Positions 19,448 through 28,422 of a stretch of 64,000 bases of DNA are shown piece by piece. Position numbers and translations under genes: made by a program. The notes beneath the pieces were generated by a model. It did not search any database, was not told the origin of the DNA, and was given only the letters and a program-made list of their open reading frames with translations. Position 1 is the stretch's first letter. Every line of letters begins with the position of its first letter. This DNA comes from Mycolicibacterium cosmeticum (GTDB taxonomy: Bacteria > Actinomycetota > Actinomycetes > Mycobacteriales > Mycobacteriaceae), in the NCBI RefSeq assembly GCF_000613185.1, contig NZ_CCBB010000001.1, positions 806,001 through 870,000 of the forward strand. Direction: 5' to 3'.

Positions 19448-21850
19448 TCAGGCCTCAGCGGCGTGCCGGGCCGCTTTCTCGCGTTCGACGAACTGGGCCC
19501 GGGAGCCGGCCTCCACGGTGTCCATATCGGTCAGGATGTCCCGTAGCTCCTGCAGGAAGTCGGCTCGCCGCTGCGACAGGTCGGGTGCCCGCCCTAGCAG
19601 GTTCTGGTCGGCCACCACCTGACGAGCGGTCGCGAACAGCAACGCCGACACCGACTCGTTGCTTCGCACCCTGCCCTGGGCCACCTGCTGACGGCCGACG
19701 CCGAGCGCCAACTTCGTCAACTCCTTCTCGGAGATGTCCGCCGGGGCGTCGCGCAGCACATCGGCGACGATCTCGTAGGCCTCCACGAACGGACGCAACA
19801 TGGCCGAACCGAGCAGCGGGCGCTTGGCCCGCAGCAGCGCCTCGATACCCTCGCGGCCCGAGGCGATCTGCTCTTCCCAGTCCTGCGTCCACGACATCTC
19901 CTTGGTCAGGTTGTCGCGGAACGTCGCCGAATCGGCGAAGTAGAACTCGAACTTCAGCAGATCCCGCAACCGCGCGGTCTGCGCCCAGAACACCTCCAGG
20001 TGATCGGATTCGGCACGGGCTGCGTGCGCCAGCGCCAATTCGATGATCGACGTTTCCAGGAAGGACGCGATGAGGGTGTTGCGGTAGAAGGCCGCCTCGT
20101 GTTCGTTCTCCGGCGCGATCCGCCACACCGGCTCGCGGCCGCCGTCGATCCGGGTCACCGGATGCCCGCCGGACAACGCGTCCACGGCGGCCCGCACCCC
20201 GTCGACCGTGCGCAACCGCAGGGCACTGTTGGTCATCGGAATGCCCTTGCGCTCCAGGTAATCCAGCGAGTCACCGAAGGTGCGGTGCAGCTGCCCCAGG
20301 GTCAGCGCGACACCGCGGGTGGTGAGCAGCAGCGCCGATACCAGCCCGGTGGCGTTGACCGGGGTGACCTGCTGGATGCGCCAGGCGACCTCGAACGCCA
20401 TCTTCTGCATCGCCAGGCGTTTGGCGTCCGGGGTGCCGTTCATCCCGTCGCTTCGCTCGCCCCGACCGTTCATCCCGTCGCTTCGCTCGCCCCGACCGTT
20501 CATCGGGCCGCCCGGCTCCCCCAGGTACTGGCGCATCGAGACGGCCTCGGGGAAGCGCACATAGATCTTGCCGTAATTGCGCTCGCCCTGGGCCTTGACG
20601 AAGTTGTACAGCCAGCTCAGCCCTTCCGGCGTCTTCTCACCGCCGCGGGCGTACGCCGCATACTCCTGGGTCTCGTGCAGCTGGTCGAAACTGATGGACA
20701 CCGGTTGCAGCAAGATGTCCTCACTGCGGCCGTCCAGGTAGGCATCGGCGACATAGGACAGCAGACCGAGCTTGGGCGGCAACATCTTTCCGGTCCGCGA
20801 GCGGGTGCCCTCGATGGACCAGTTCAGGTTGAATCGTTTCTCCACGATATAACCGACGTACTGCCGCAGCACGTACTTGTACAACGGGTCGTCGAGCTTG
20901 CGGCGCAGGAAGATCACGCCCGAGTGCCGCATCAGCGGGCCCATCACCCCGAACGACAGGTTGATCCCGGCGAAGGTGTGCACCGGCGGTAACCGGTTCT
21001 CCTGCATGGCGACCGGGACGATCACCCCGTCCAGATAGGAGCGATGCGAGAACAGCAGGACCGCCGGATGGATCTCAAGGGCGCGGCGCATCGTCTCGAT
21101 CTCGTCGCGGTCGTAGTCGATGTTCGGGTCGAAGCCCCGGCTGAAGATGGCCCGGCCCAAGGTGGGGATGAGGTCCACCGAGAAGCGGCTCCACCCGGTG
21201 GACAGTTCGTCGAGCATCTCGCCGGCCTTCTCCACCGTCGCCCCGGGAATCTTGTCCAGCCCTTCCCGAAAACGGGCCGATGCCAACATCTCCGGTTTGA
21301 CCAGGCGCGGCGATTTGTACTCCGGGCCCAGCAGTCGCAGCTCCACCCGTTCGATGGCCAGGATGGCGCGCCGGAGCACGAAGCGGGCGAACTCACGCGG
21401 GTTCTCGGCGGTGGTGGTGTCGTTCCACTGTTGACGCAGCTCGGACACCTTGGCCGGCTCACCGGCGACCACCCGGGCCCGTGACGCGTCTTTGCGCAGG
21501 ATGCGGCGCTGCAGTAGTTCCGGCGGGCGGTAGGTATCCCGGCCGGAGATGAGCGCCACCACCTTGGACCGGGTGGGCAGCCCGCCCGGCACCCAGAACA
21601 CCCGCACCGGCACCACCGACCGGTCCGGGTCGGCGGACAGCTTCTCGACCAGCTGAGCCAGCACGGTCGGTGGCGGTTCGTCGGAGTCCGGCAGGTGTAA
21701 CACCTCGACGCGGGCCTCGGGGCGTTCCCGGCGCTGCTGCGCCAGCCAGTCCCTGAGCAGTTCCTGCTCGGCCGGCGAACCGACCGAGGCGAGCACCAAC
21801 GTGTCACCCGTCGGGCTGAAGCCCTCGATGTGGGTGGAAAGCCTTGTCAT
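19448..21850 (-). CDS. plsB2: Glycerol-3-phosphate 1-O-acyltransferase PlsB2
   Basis: Transfers an acyl chain to sn-glycerol-3-phosphate, the first step of phospholipid and triacylglycerol synthesis at the membrane. The 800 residues carry the acyltransferase blocks: HRSYLD (His269, Asp274), [18 protein letters not shown] and the later VSISFDQ segment. It overlaps the plsC stop by 4 bases (ATGA). An insertion at about residues 449-472 consists of two identical 10-residue units ([10 protein letters not shown]) plus MNG, encoded by a 30-bp tandem repeat and related to the repeat in bkdC. The insertion follows the acyltransferase motifs and probably sits in a surface loop. Orthologue of Rv2482c. 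Confidence 0.93.
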   Translation of the reverse strand: MTRLSTHIEGFSPTGDTLVLASVGSPAEQELLRDWLAQQRRERPEARVEVLHLPDSDEPPPTVLAQLVEKLSADPDRSVVPVRVFWVPGGLPTRSKVVALISGRDTYRPPELLQRRILRKDASRARVVAGEPAKVSELRQQWNDTTTAENPREFARFVLRRAILAIERVELRLLGPEYKSPRLVKPEMLASARFREGLDKIPGATVEKAGEMLDELSTGWSRFSVDLIPTLGRAIFSRGFDPNIDYDRDEIETMRRALEIHPAVLLFSHRSYLDGVIVPVAMQENRLPPVHTFAGINLSFGVMGPLMRHSGVIFLRRKLDDPLYKYVLRQYVGYIVEKRFNLNWSIEGTRSRTGKMLPPKLGLLSYVADAYLDGRSEDILLQPVSISFDQLHETQEYAAYARGGEKTPEGLSWLYNFVKAQGERNYGKIYVRFPEAVSMRQYLGEPGGPMNGRGERSDGMNGRGERSDGMNGTPDAKRLAMQKMAFEVAWRIQQVTPVNATGLVSALLLTTRGVALTLGQLHRTFGDSLDYLERKGIPMTNSALRLRTVDGVRAAVDALSGGHPVTRIDGGREPVWRIAPENEHEAAFYRNTLIASFLETSIIELALAHAARAESDHLEVFWAQTARLRDLLKFEFYFADSATFRDNLTKEMSWTQDWEEQIASGREGIEALLRAKRPLLGSAMLRPFVEAYEIVADVLRDAPADISEKELTKLALGVGRQQVAQGRVRSNESVSALLFATARQVVADQNLLGRAPDLSQRRADFLQELRDILTDMDTVEAGSRAQFVEREKAARHAAEA
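20436..20503 (-). repeat. 30-bp tandem repeat (2 copies plus 8 bases) inside plsB2, encoding [10 protein letters not shown]
   Basis: Two identical 30-base units at 20436-20465 and 20466-20495, followed by the first 8 bases of a third. Read on the minus strand in the plsB2 frame each gives [10 protein letters not shown]. The core CCCGTCGCTTCGCTCGCC differs by one base from the core of the array inside bkdC, and both are read in the same frame. Confidence 0.95.
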
Positions 21851-23346
21851 GAATGATCTTCCTGGGCATCGGCTGCGCGCTTGTACAGCGGAACCTCCGG
21901 CAGCTGATCACGCGGCCAGGCCGACAAGGTGTCGAGATAGAGCTGGCGGACCTCGGCGATTCGCTCGGTCAGGTTCTCCGGGGTCCAGTCGTCGGTGGAG
22001 ATGGGCGGGAACACCGCGACGTCGACGTTGCCGGCGTTGAAGGTGTTGGAATCCCGCGCCGCGATGACCTCCGCATTGCGGATCACGATCGGCACGATCG
22101 GGATGCCCGCCGCCATCGCGATGCGGAACGGACCCTTCTTGAACGGGCCGACCTCGGTGGTGTCCAGCCGGGTGCCCTCCGGGGCGATCATGATCGAAAT
22201 TCCTTTACGCGCAAGCTCTTCGACCTTGTGCAAGCCTTCGATCGCGGCCTGGGTGTCGTCGCGGTCGATGAACGCGGCGTCCATTACCTTGCCCAGTGGA
22301 CCCATCAGCGGGTTGCGCTCGAGCTCCTTTTTTCCGACGCTGGTGAAGTTGTCCCGGACCAACCTGCCGGCAATGAAGGGGTCGGCCTGGTTGCGGTGGT
22401 TGAAGATGAACACCGCCGGCCGTTGTGCGGTGAGGTTCTCCTCGCCCAGCACGTTGAGCTCGATGCCGGTGGTCAGCATCAGCAGCTTGCTCCAGTTCGA
22501 GGTGAAGAAATTGACCCCCACGCGTTTGTTGCGGGTGAGCAATCCCAGCCCGACCGCGCCGGCCGCCACCGTCGGGATGGTGGCCAGGCCGGCCAGTGTG
22601 CGCAATTGCGCAACCGGGCTGCTGCCACTGCGGCTGCGGAATCGCAGGATCGGCCAGCCGCGCTTGAGGGCGACGGCGGCCAGTTTGCCGCCGGGGTTGG
22701 TGGGCCGCGGATTGCCGACCACGTACATCAGCGCGACGTCCTCGTCGCCGTCGGCGTAGAAATAGCTCTTGGTCAGGTCCACTCCGTTGGCTGCCGAAAA
22801 GCGCTGCACCGCATGCGCTTTACCCGGACCCCAGATGATCGGCTGCTTCACCTCGCCGGTGATCAGACCGTCGTCGTCCACCTCGAACTCGTTGCACAGC
22901 ACGTTGTCGATACCGAGGAAGCGAGCGACGGGTTCCACTTGCACGGTCAGCGCCGAGGAGCTCAGCACCACGGTGTGCCCACGCGCCATGTGTGCCCTGA
23001 TGATCGACCGCATCTCGGGGTAGATGCGGTTACGCACGTGCTGGACGAACAGCCGCTCCCCCAGTTCGTCCAGATCCGACAACGAGTTGCCGCGCAACAT
23101 CCGCGCGCCCTTGCCGATCAGGTCCTCGAACTCCGAGCGGCCCAGCTGATGGTTGAGCCCGGCCTGCACCATGCCGATGAACTCACCAACGCTCATCTGC
23201 CCGCGGCGCAGCCGGTCCTGGGTCATCAGTACGCCGGTGAACCCGGCCACCAGGGTGCCGTCCAGATCGAAGAACGCGCCGACCTCGGGCCCGGGCGGGC
23301 TGGCCTCGATCTCGGCGACGGTCCCGGGCAGGCGTGCCTCAGTCAT
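21847..23346 (-). CDS. plsC: HAD-like phosphatase / 1-acylglycerol-3-phosphate acyltransferase fusion (PlsC type)
   Basis: Makes phosphatidic acid from lysophosphatidic acid and may dephosphorylate a lipid phosphate. The 499 residues contain an N-terminal HAD-IB domain (about 22-240; nucleophile motif FFDLDGTLV with Asp27/Asp29, [22 protein letters not shown]) and a C-terminal PlsC acyltransferase domain (about 270-480; NHRNQAD with His317/Asp322 and PEGTRLD). This two-domain layout is that of Rv2483c. It is coupled on both sides by 4-base ATGA overlaps: with the DGAT gene upstream and plsB2 downstream. Together the three genes supply consecutive acylation steps of glycerolipid synthesis. Confidence 0.93.
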   Translation of the reverse strand: MTEARLPGTVAEIEASPPGPEVGAFFDLDGTLVAGFTGVLMTQDRLRRGQMSVGEFIGMVQAGLNHQLGRSEFEDLIGKGARMLRGNSLSDLDELGERLFVQHVRNRIYPEMRSIIRAHMARGHTVVLSSSALTVQVEPVARFLGIDNVLCNEFEVDDDGLITGEVKQPIIWGPGKAHAVQRFSAANGVDLTKSYFYADGDEDVALMYVVGNPRPTNPGGKLAAVALKRGWPILRFRSRSGSSPVAQLRTLAGLATIPTVAAGAVGLGLLTRNKRVGVNFFTSNWSKLLMLTTGIELNVLGEENLTAQRPAVFIFNHRNQADPFIAGRLVRDNFTSVGKKELERNPLMGPLGKVMDAAFIDRDDTQAAIEGLHKVEELARKGISIMIAPEGTRLDTTEVGPFKKGPFRIAMAAGIPIVPIVIRNAEVIAARDSNTFNAGNVDVAVFPPISTDDWTPENLTERIAEVRQLYLDTLSAWPRDQLPEVPLYKRAADAQEDHS

Positions 23347-24812
23347 TTATCGGCGCTTCCGTTCGGCGACACAGTTTCCGGTGCGGTGAAGGATGCCGCC
23401 ACGGCGCGCCCCTCCCCACCGAGAGCCAGGATCTCGTCGAAACCCAGCAGCAGGCAGTCGGCCCACAATTCGTCGTCGACGAAGGCGGCCCGGTCATAGC
23501 GGGTGGTGACCGTGATGTAACCGCCGCGCGACACCAGCACGGTCATCATCGCCACGCCGGGTAGCGGACCGAGCCCGTAGTGCCGCAACACCTTTGCGCC
23601 CGCGATGAAGGTGTCGCCGGGATACACCGGCACGTTGCTGGCCTGCACGTCGGAGTTGACCACCGAGCCGGCCGCCGACTCGAGGACCGCGTCGGGCAGG
23701 AAACTGACGAACGGCGCCAGGGTGCCGACCATGTCCATGGCGCGTTCCTCGCGTTTGTCGGTCATCTGCGAACGGATCGCCTTGATCCGCCGCTCGGGGT
23801 CGGCGATACCGACCGGCGCCGCGAGATTGATTCCGGCAAAACGGTTCCCGCCGGCCGGATCGTCTTCGGCGCGCAGATTCACCGGGACCGCCATCGGCAG
23901 CGTCTCGATCGGGATGCCCTTGGCCTCGTGGTAGTGCCGCAGCGCACCGCACAAACCGGCCAGGTACGCGTCGTTGATGGAACCGCCGGCAGTCTTGGCC
24001 GCCCGATGGAAGTCGGAGAACACCATGTCGATGGCCTCGCTGCGGGAGGACAGGCTGCGCCGCCGCAACAACGGTGAATGGTCGGCCACCGGCCGGGACA
24101 CCCGGGCGGTCGACAGCGCATAGTCGACGACACCGCTGACCGTGGCGGCCGGGTCACGCACGACATTGGTGACCGCGTGCACCGCACCCCCGAGCAGCCC
24201 CAGCACGCTGTTGGTGATCTTCATGGGTAGCCGGTTGATACCCATTTTCATCAGGTCGTTGGACGACAGATCCTGCGGAATCGGCAGGGGCGCAAGCTCA
24301 CCGATCGGGGTGTCCCGTTCCAGGGTGTAGATGTTGGCGAACATCTCGACGCTGCCGACGCCGTCGGCGACGGCGTGACTGAGGTGCAGGATGGTGGCGG
24401 CCCGGCCGTCGGCGAGGCCCTCGACGAGGGTGGCCGTCCACAGCGGGCGAGTGATGTCCATCGGCGTCTGCAGCGCCACCTCGGCCAGGTCGAGCACCTG
24501 GCGGAGCGTGCCGGGCTCGGGCGCGCGGACCCGACGCACGTGGAAGTCCAGGTTGAAGTCGGGGTCCACCACCCAGCGCGGGGACGCCGTCGGCAGGGTC
24601 GGCATCACCACTTTCTGGCGTAGCCGCAGCACCTTGCGCGAAGCCTGCTCGAACACCGCGCGGAACTGCTCCCAGTCGGGGGTGAGGTCGAGCAGTTCGA
24701 CGCCCATGATCCCCGAGCGGGTTCGTGGGTTGGCCTCGCCGCGGTGCAGCAGTGTGTCGACGCCGTTCAGTTTCTGGGGCAGCCCCGCCGCATCCAACGG
24801 CACGTTGCTCAT
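23343..24812 (-). CDS. Wax ester synthase / diacylglycerol acyltransferase (WS/DGAT)
   Basis: Member of the mycobacterial Tgs-like family, which caps diacylglycerol to store triacylglycerol or makes wax esters. The 489 residues show the family blocks PLWTATLVEGL, SHAVADGVGS (active-site region), SNVPVYPG and a C-terminal YDRAAFVDDELWADCL. The usual HHxxxDG is here S145-H146-A-V-A-D150-G151: the second, catalytic His and the Asp-Gly are kept but the first His is Ser. The frame opens 14 codons earlier (24854), but GGAGGAG directly before the ATG at 24812 fixes the start. It is the first gene of DGAT-plsC-plsB2, as in Rv2484c-Rv2483c-Rv2482c. Confidence 0.9.
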   Translation of the reverse strand: MSNVPLDAAGLPQKLNGVDTLLHRGEANPRTRSGIMGVELLDLTPDWEQFRAVFEQASRKVLRLRQKVVMPTLPTASPRWVVDPDFNLDFHVRRVRAPEPGTLRQVLDLAEVALQTPMDITRPLWTATLVEGLADGRAATILHLSHAVADGVGSVEMFANIYTLERDTPIGELAPLPIPQDLSSNDLMKMGINRLPMKITNSVLGLLGGAVHAVTNVVRDPAATVSGVVDYALSTARVSRPVADHSPLLRRRSLSSRSEAIDMVFSDFHRAAKTAGGSINDAYLAGLCGALRHYHEAKGIPIETLPMAVPVNLRAEDDPAGGNRFAGINLAAPVGIADPERRIKAIRSQMTDKREERAMDMVGTLAPFVSFLPDAVLESAAGSVVNSDVQASNVPVYPGDTFIAGAKVLRHYGLGPLPGVAMMTVLVSRGGYITVTTRYDRAAFVDDELWADCLLLGFDEILALGGEGRAVAASFTAPETVSPNGSADK

Positions 24813-24929
24813 CGCGCGCACTCCTCCTGCATGGCGCTCTCCGTCGGCCGCCATGCAGCGTCCACGCTAGTCCGCGCCGCGGTGGCGCGACGGGGCTTTC
24901 GTAGCTGTAACTGGGGCACCGCACCGGCG

Positions 24930-25370
24930 TCAGGCCGAGGCCCGATGTTGGGCGGTCCCGGGCAGCTCGCGGTGATCGGCGGCATTGAGGATCCGTTTCT
25001 GCTGACCATTCTTGACCGGCGTGATCCGGAGTGTCACGGATGCGTTGTGGTCGGCCGGCCGGAGGTAGTAGCACTGGTCGGTCTCCGGGCAGTAGATACA
25101 GATCGTGTCGACGGAGTTCTTGTCGATCGGTGTGCTGTGCACCCCGTGGCGGTCGGACCAGGTGGACCGGAGGTTGACGCTCACGACACCCGACGGCGCC
25201 GACCGGTATTTCACCTGGATGCGGTGAAAGATCCCGTCCGAGTGCGCGACGAGGTCGAACGGCGCATGCTCCGTGGCGGGGAACAGCACGTCGAACCCCT
25301 TGGCGACGAGGTCGGCGTGCGCTTTGGCGACGCCGAGGTCGCCTTTGTCTTTGGTGTGGTGTCGAGCCAT
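24930..25370 (-). CDS. PD-(D/E)XK endonuclease-like protein, homing-nuclease type
   Basis: A 146-residue protein, MARHHTKDKGDLGVAKAHADL..., with the core of a PD-(D/E)XK nuclease: ATEHAPFDLVAHSDGIFHRIQVKYR, in which Asp (PFD) and the Q-V-K pair stand for the D...(E/Q)xK catalytic residues. Later CIYCPETDQCYYLRPAD carries two closely spaced Cys. It resembles the group-I-intron endonuclease-like family that contains I-Ssp6803I, whose target is a tRNA gene; here the gene is divergent from tRNA-Arg(TCT) 100 bases away. No intron interrupts the tRNA. The frame is open further upstream over the tRNA gene; the ATG at 25370 with GGAAAG ahead is the plausible start. The exact biological role is unknown. 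Confidence 0.7.
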   Translation of the reverse strand: MARHHTKDKGDLGVAKAHADLVAKGFDVLFPATEHAPFDLVAHSDGIFHRIQVKYRSAPSGVVSVNLRSTWSDRHGVHSTPIDKNSVDTICIYCPETDQCYYLRPADHNASVTLRITPVKNGQQKRILNAADHRELPGTAQHRASA

Positions 25371-25469
25371 CCACGTCTTTCCGTCGGATTCGGCGCACCC
25401 CGGCAAAGCGGGCGGCAGGTGGTGAGATACGGCGTCCGCGGCGTGTAAATTACGGTGCGTCCGTGCTTT

Positions 25470-25545
25470 GCCCCCGTGGCGCAACGGATAGCGCAGCCGG
25501 CTTCTACCCGGTAGGTTGCAGGTTCGAATCCTGTCGGGGGTACCA
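25470..25545 (+). tRNA. tRNA-Arg, anticodon TCT, with encoded CCA
   Basis: Cloverleaf read by eye: acceptor GCCCCCG / CGGGGGT (25470-25476 with 25535-25541, one G-U), D arm GCGC-GCGC, anticodon stem GCCGG / CCGGT with loop CTTCTAC (anticodon TCT, reading AGA), T arm GCAGG-TTCGAAT-CCTGT, discriminator A at 25542 and CCA at 25543-25545. No intron or split. A TAAATT at 25446-25451 could be its -10. Confidence 0.95.
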
Positions 25546-25652
25546 ATCTCGTTCAATGGCGGTGCCGTTTCCCAGTGACCGCAACATAGCTCGAGGGTCC
25601 GACAAATCCGTTTCGGCACAGACGGCCATCCCGGTTATGTCACCCTGACTTC

Positions 25653-26315
25653 GTGAATGCCCGTGCCATGGCGGCTCAGCTGGTCGTCGCTGCAGCCCTT
25701 TCTGCCGCCGTGCTCGCGGCGGGCCCCACCGGAGTGGCGGCCGCCGACGTCTGCCCCGATGTCGAGCTCGTCTTCGCGCGCGGCACCGCCGAGCCGCCGG
25801 GAATGGGCCGGGTCGGCGACGCGCTGTTCGCCGCGCTGCAGCCGATGCTGGGCGGCCGCACCCTGGGCGCATACGCGGTGAATTACCCTGCCAGCTACAA
25901 CTTTCTGACCACCGGCGTGGGCGCCGACGACGCCCGCGGCCACATTGCCTGGATGGCCGACCAATGCCCCGGCACCCGAATCGTGCTCGGCGGCTTCTCG
26001 CAGGGCGCCTCGGCGGTGTCGATGCTCGCCGGTGTCCCGCCGGTCGGTGACCGGATCGGCAGCATCGGTTCGGCGCCCGCCCTCGATCCCGGGCTGGCCG
26101 GCAACGTGGCGGCGGTCGCGGTCTTCGGCAATCCGGGCGCGCGGTTCGGCACTCCGCTGTCCAGCAGCGGGCAGTTTGCGGGCCGCACGATCGACCTGTG
26201 CAGCGCCGGCGACCCGATCTGCTCCGCCGGTGCCAGGGACCGCGCCGCCCACAGCAATTACGAGGCACCGCCCTACCCCGGTCAAGCTGCCGGTTTCGTC
26301 GCCGCGCGGGTGTGA
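25653..26315 (+). CDS. Secreted cutinase-family serine esterase
   Basis: An alpha/beta-hydrolase of the cutinase/Culp family acting on lipid or polyester esters outside the cell. 220 residues with a Sec signal (about 1-31, cleavage near GVAAA-DVCPD). The nucleophile Ser sits in GGFSQGASAV; the Asp/Cys block is DLCSAGDPICSAGA and the His is in AAHSNYEAP. The N-terminal DVCPDVELVFARGT and the two later Cys give the usual disulfides. GTG start at 25653. Its stop overlaps the start of the next gene as GTGA, so the two are probably coexpressed even though one is exported and the other cytoplasmic. Confidence 0.9.
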   Translation: MNARAMAAQLVVAAALSAAVLAAGPTGVAAADVCPDVELVFARGTAEPPGMGRVGDALFAALQPMLGGRTLGAYAVNYPASYNFLTTGVGADDARGHIAWMADQCPGTRIVLGGFSQGASAVSMLAGVPPVGDRIGSIGSAPALDPGLAGNVAAVAVFGNPGARFGTPLSSSGQFAGRTIDLCSAGDPICSAGARDRAAHSNYEAPPYPGQAAGFVAARV

Positions 26316-27796
26316 GGAAGGCCCTCGACGCCGATTTGCCGCGCATTCGGGCCAGCTGGCACCCTTTCACGGTGACCGCGATCGATCCGGAGAAGCTGAG
26401 CACCTGCCTGCAGGTGCTGGCCGAGGTCGAATCGTTGCCGCCCGAGCACCCCGACGCGGTTGCCGTGCGGCGCGCGACGGCGGGCATCTTCAAGGCGGTA
26501 CGCAAGGCGCGGCGCACCGCCGCACGCGAGGCCGTCGCCGCCGCCGACAAGGCCGTGATCGCCGCGACCGCCACCGGCGCCCCGGGCCGGATCGACGACG
26601 AGACCGCCGGTCTGCCGCTGGTCTCGGCGGCCACCGGCGCGACCGCGGGCACCCTGATCCGGTCGCGCGCCTGCTACATCTGTAAGAAGCACCACACCGT
26701 CGTCGACGCCTTCTACCACCAGCTCTGCCCCGAATGCGCGGCGTTCAGCCATGCCAAACGCGACGCCCGCGCCGACCTCACCGGCCGGACCGCGCTGCTG
26801 ACCGGCGGCCGCGCCAAGATCGGCATGTACATCGCGCTGCGGCTGCTGCGCGACGGCGCGCACACCACCATCACCACGCGCTTCCCGAACGACGCGGTGC
26901 GGCGTTTCGCCGCGATGCCCGACAGCGCCGACTGGTTGCACCGGCTGCGGATCATCGGCATCGACCTGCGCGACCCGGCGCAGGTGGTGGCGCTGGCCGA
27001 CACGGTCGCCGCGCAGGGTCCGCTGGACATCCTGATCAACAACGCGGCGCAGACGGTGCGCCGGGCCCCGGGCTCGTACTCGGCGCTGGTCGAGGCCGAA
27101 CGCACCCCGCCGGCCGAACTGGCCCAGGTCGACGTGGTCAGCTTCGACCGGGTCAGCGACGCCCACCCGGCGGCCCTGGCCGGCAGCCTGGCCGAACACC
27201 AGACCCCGCACGCGCTGGCAGAGCTGGCGCTGACCGCGCGCAGCGCGTCACCGGAACGCATCGCGGCCGGCGTCGCGATCGATGCCGGGGGCCTGTTGCC
27301 GGACACGGCATCGGTCAACAGCTGGACCCAACGCGTGCACGAGGTCGACGCGATGGAGCTGCTCGAGGTGCAGCTGTGCAACCAGACCGCCCCGTTCATC
27401 CTGGTGAGCCGGCTGCGTCCGGCGATGGCCGCCTCCCCTGCCCGGCGCAAGTACGTCGTGAACGTGTCGGCGATGGAAGGGCAGTTCGGCCGCAAGTACA
27501 AGGGGCCGGGTCACCCGCACACCAACATGGCCAAGGCCGCGCTGAACATGCTCACCCGCACCAGCGCCAAGGAGATGCTGGAGCAGGACGGCATCCTGAT
27601 GACCGCCGTCGACACCGGCTGGATCACCGACGAACGTCCGCATCCCACCAAGCTGCGGCTGGCCGACGAGGGTTTCCACGCGCCGCTGGATCTGGTCGAC
27701 GGTGCGGCCCGGGTCTACGACCCGATCGTGCGCGGCGAGGCCGGCGAAGACCTGTACGGCTGCTTCCTGAAGGATTACCGGCCCAGCGACTGGTGA
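26312..27796 (+). CDS. Short-chain dehydrogenase/reductase with N-terminal zinc-knuckle domain
   Basis: A 494-residue oxidoreductase of unknown substrate. Residues 1-115 form an Ala/Arg-rich helical region. A CxxC-x14-CxxC motif (Cys121, 124, 139, 142) reads as a zinc knuckle. A Rossmann domain follows from about 155 (TALLTGGRAKIGMYIALRLL; LINNAAQTVRR), with a long insertion of about 100 residues before the catalytic region. The active-site Ser is in VNVSAMEGQF. The conserved YxxxK is replaced: the position four before the Lys is Thr (TNMAK), and a Tyr occurs further upstream (RKYKGPG). The GTG at 26312 is coupled to the cutinase stop; GTG at 26372 is an alternative start. Confidence 0.75.
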   Translation: MRKALDADLPRIRASWHPFTVTAIDPEKLSTCLQVLAEVESLPPEHPDAVAVRRATAGIFKAVRKARRTAAREAVAAADKAVIAATATGAPGRIDDETAGLPLVSAATGATAGTLIRSRACYICKKHHTVVDAFYHQLCPECAAFSHAKRDARADLTGRTALLTGGRAKIGMYIALRLLRDGAHTTITTRFPNDAVRRFAAMPDSADWLHRLRIIGIDLRDPAQVVALADTVAAQGPLDILINNAAQTVRRAPGSYSALVEAERTPPAELAQVDVVSFDRVSDAHPAALAGSLAEHQTPHALAELALTARSASPERIAAGVAIDAGGLLPDTASVNSWTQRVHEVDAMELLEVQLCNQTAPFILVSRLRPAMAASPARRKYVVNVSAMEGQFGRKYKGPGHPHTNMAKAALNMLTRTSAKEMLEQDGILMTAVDTGWITDERPHPTKLRLADEGFHAPLDLVDGAARVYDPIVRGEAGEDLYGCFLKDYRPSDW

Positions 27797-27812
27797 ACCT
27801 GGTGCGCGGCGG

Positions 27813-28202
27813 TCAGGCCTGACCGGCCGGCAGCTGTTCGAACGCGTCGTCCAGAGTCGGGCGGATCGTCAGCACGGCCGCCAGGCCGACGAGCTCCAGC
27901 GGACGGCGGGTCACCGGTCCGTCGGCGACGACGATGAGCGGAACGTCCGGCGGCACCTGATTCTGCGTGTCCACCAAGGTGGCCATCCCGCACGAGGCGA
28001 AGAAGCTGATCTCGGTCAGGTCGATGATCATCGCGGTCGGCTGCTTCTCCAGGGCCGTCGCGATGACCTGGGTGAAGTCGGGCGCCGTCAGCATGTCGAC
28101 GACACCGGAACAGCCGATCACCACCGTCGTGTCGTGCCAGGTCTGGGCACACATGAACGGGGACGGGCTGCGTTCGAAGTGGTCGGAAGTAAGGTCGGGC
28201 AT
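27813..28202 (-). CDS. STAS-domain anti-sigma factor antagonist (RsbV-like)
   Basis: A 129-residue single-domain STAS protein. In partner switching such proteins bind an anti-sigma kinase when unphosphorylated and release a stress sigma factor. The phospho-acceptor block ISFFASCGMATLV keeps the Ser (Ser70) and Gly of the usual D-S-x-G motif but has Ala for the Asp. A TTG five codons earlier could also start it; GAGG eight bases before the ATG at 28202 favours the shorter form. It is divergent from a phytochrome-SpoIIE phosphatase, the kind of enzyme that would dephosphorylate Ser70. No anti-sigma kinase or sigma factor lies within the window. Confidence 0.85.
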   Translation of the reverse strand: MPDLTSDHFERSPSPFMCAQTWHDTTVVIGCSGVVDMLTAPDFTQVIATALEKQPTAMIIDLTEISFFASCGMATLVDTQNQVPPDVPLIVVADGPVTRRPLELVGLAAVLTIRPTLDDAFEQLPAGQA

Positions 28203-28422
28203 CGAAAACCTCGCCAAGCATTGGTTCGGGGCGCAATGTCTCGCGGGCTGGTGTCTGAACCGAACAAGCTAGAACGCCGACTCTCTGAGAGCCTAACGTA
28301 ACTTCCGTGCCCGATGCGATCGGCGAGCCGGAGCCTGGCAGTCTCGAGCTCATCGCACGCCACACCACCTGGGGGTTCTCATCTCGCATCCCGACACCGG
28401 CAGCACCGCCACCGACGGCCTC

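Noticed and set aside
25470..25545. tRNA-Arg as a prophage or island attachment site
   Set aside because: No integrase and no second copy of the tRNA 3' end is visible nearby; the neighbouring nuclease alone does not show an island.
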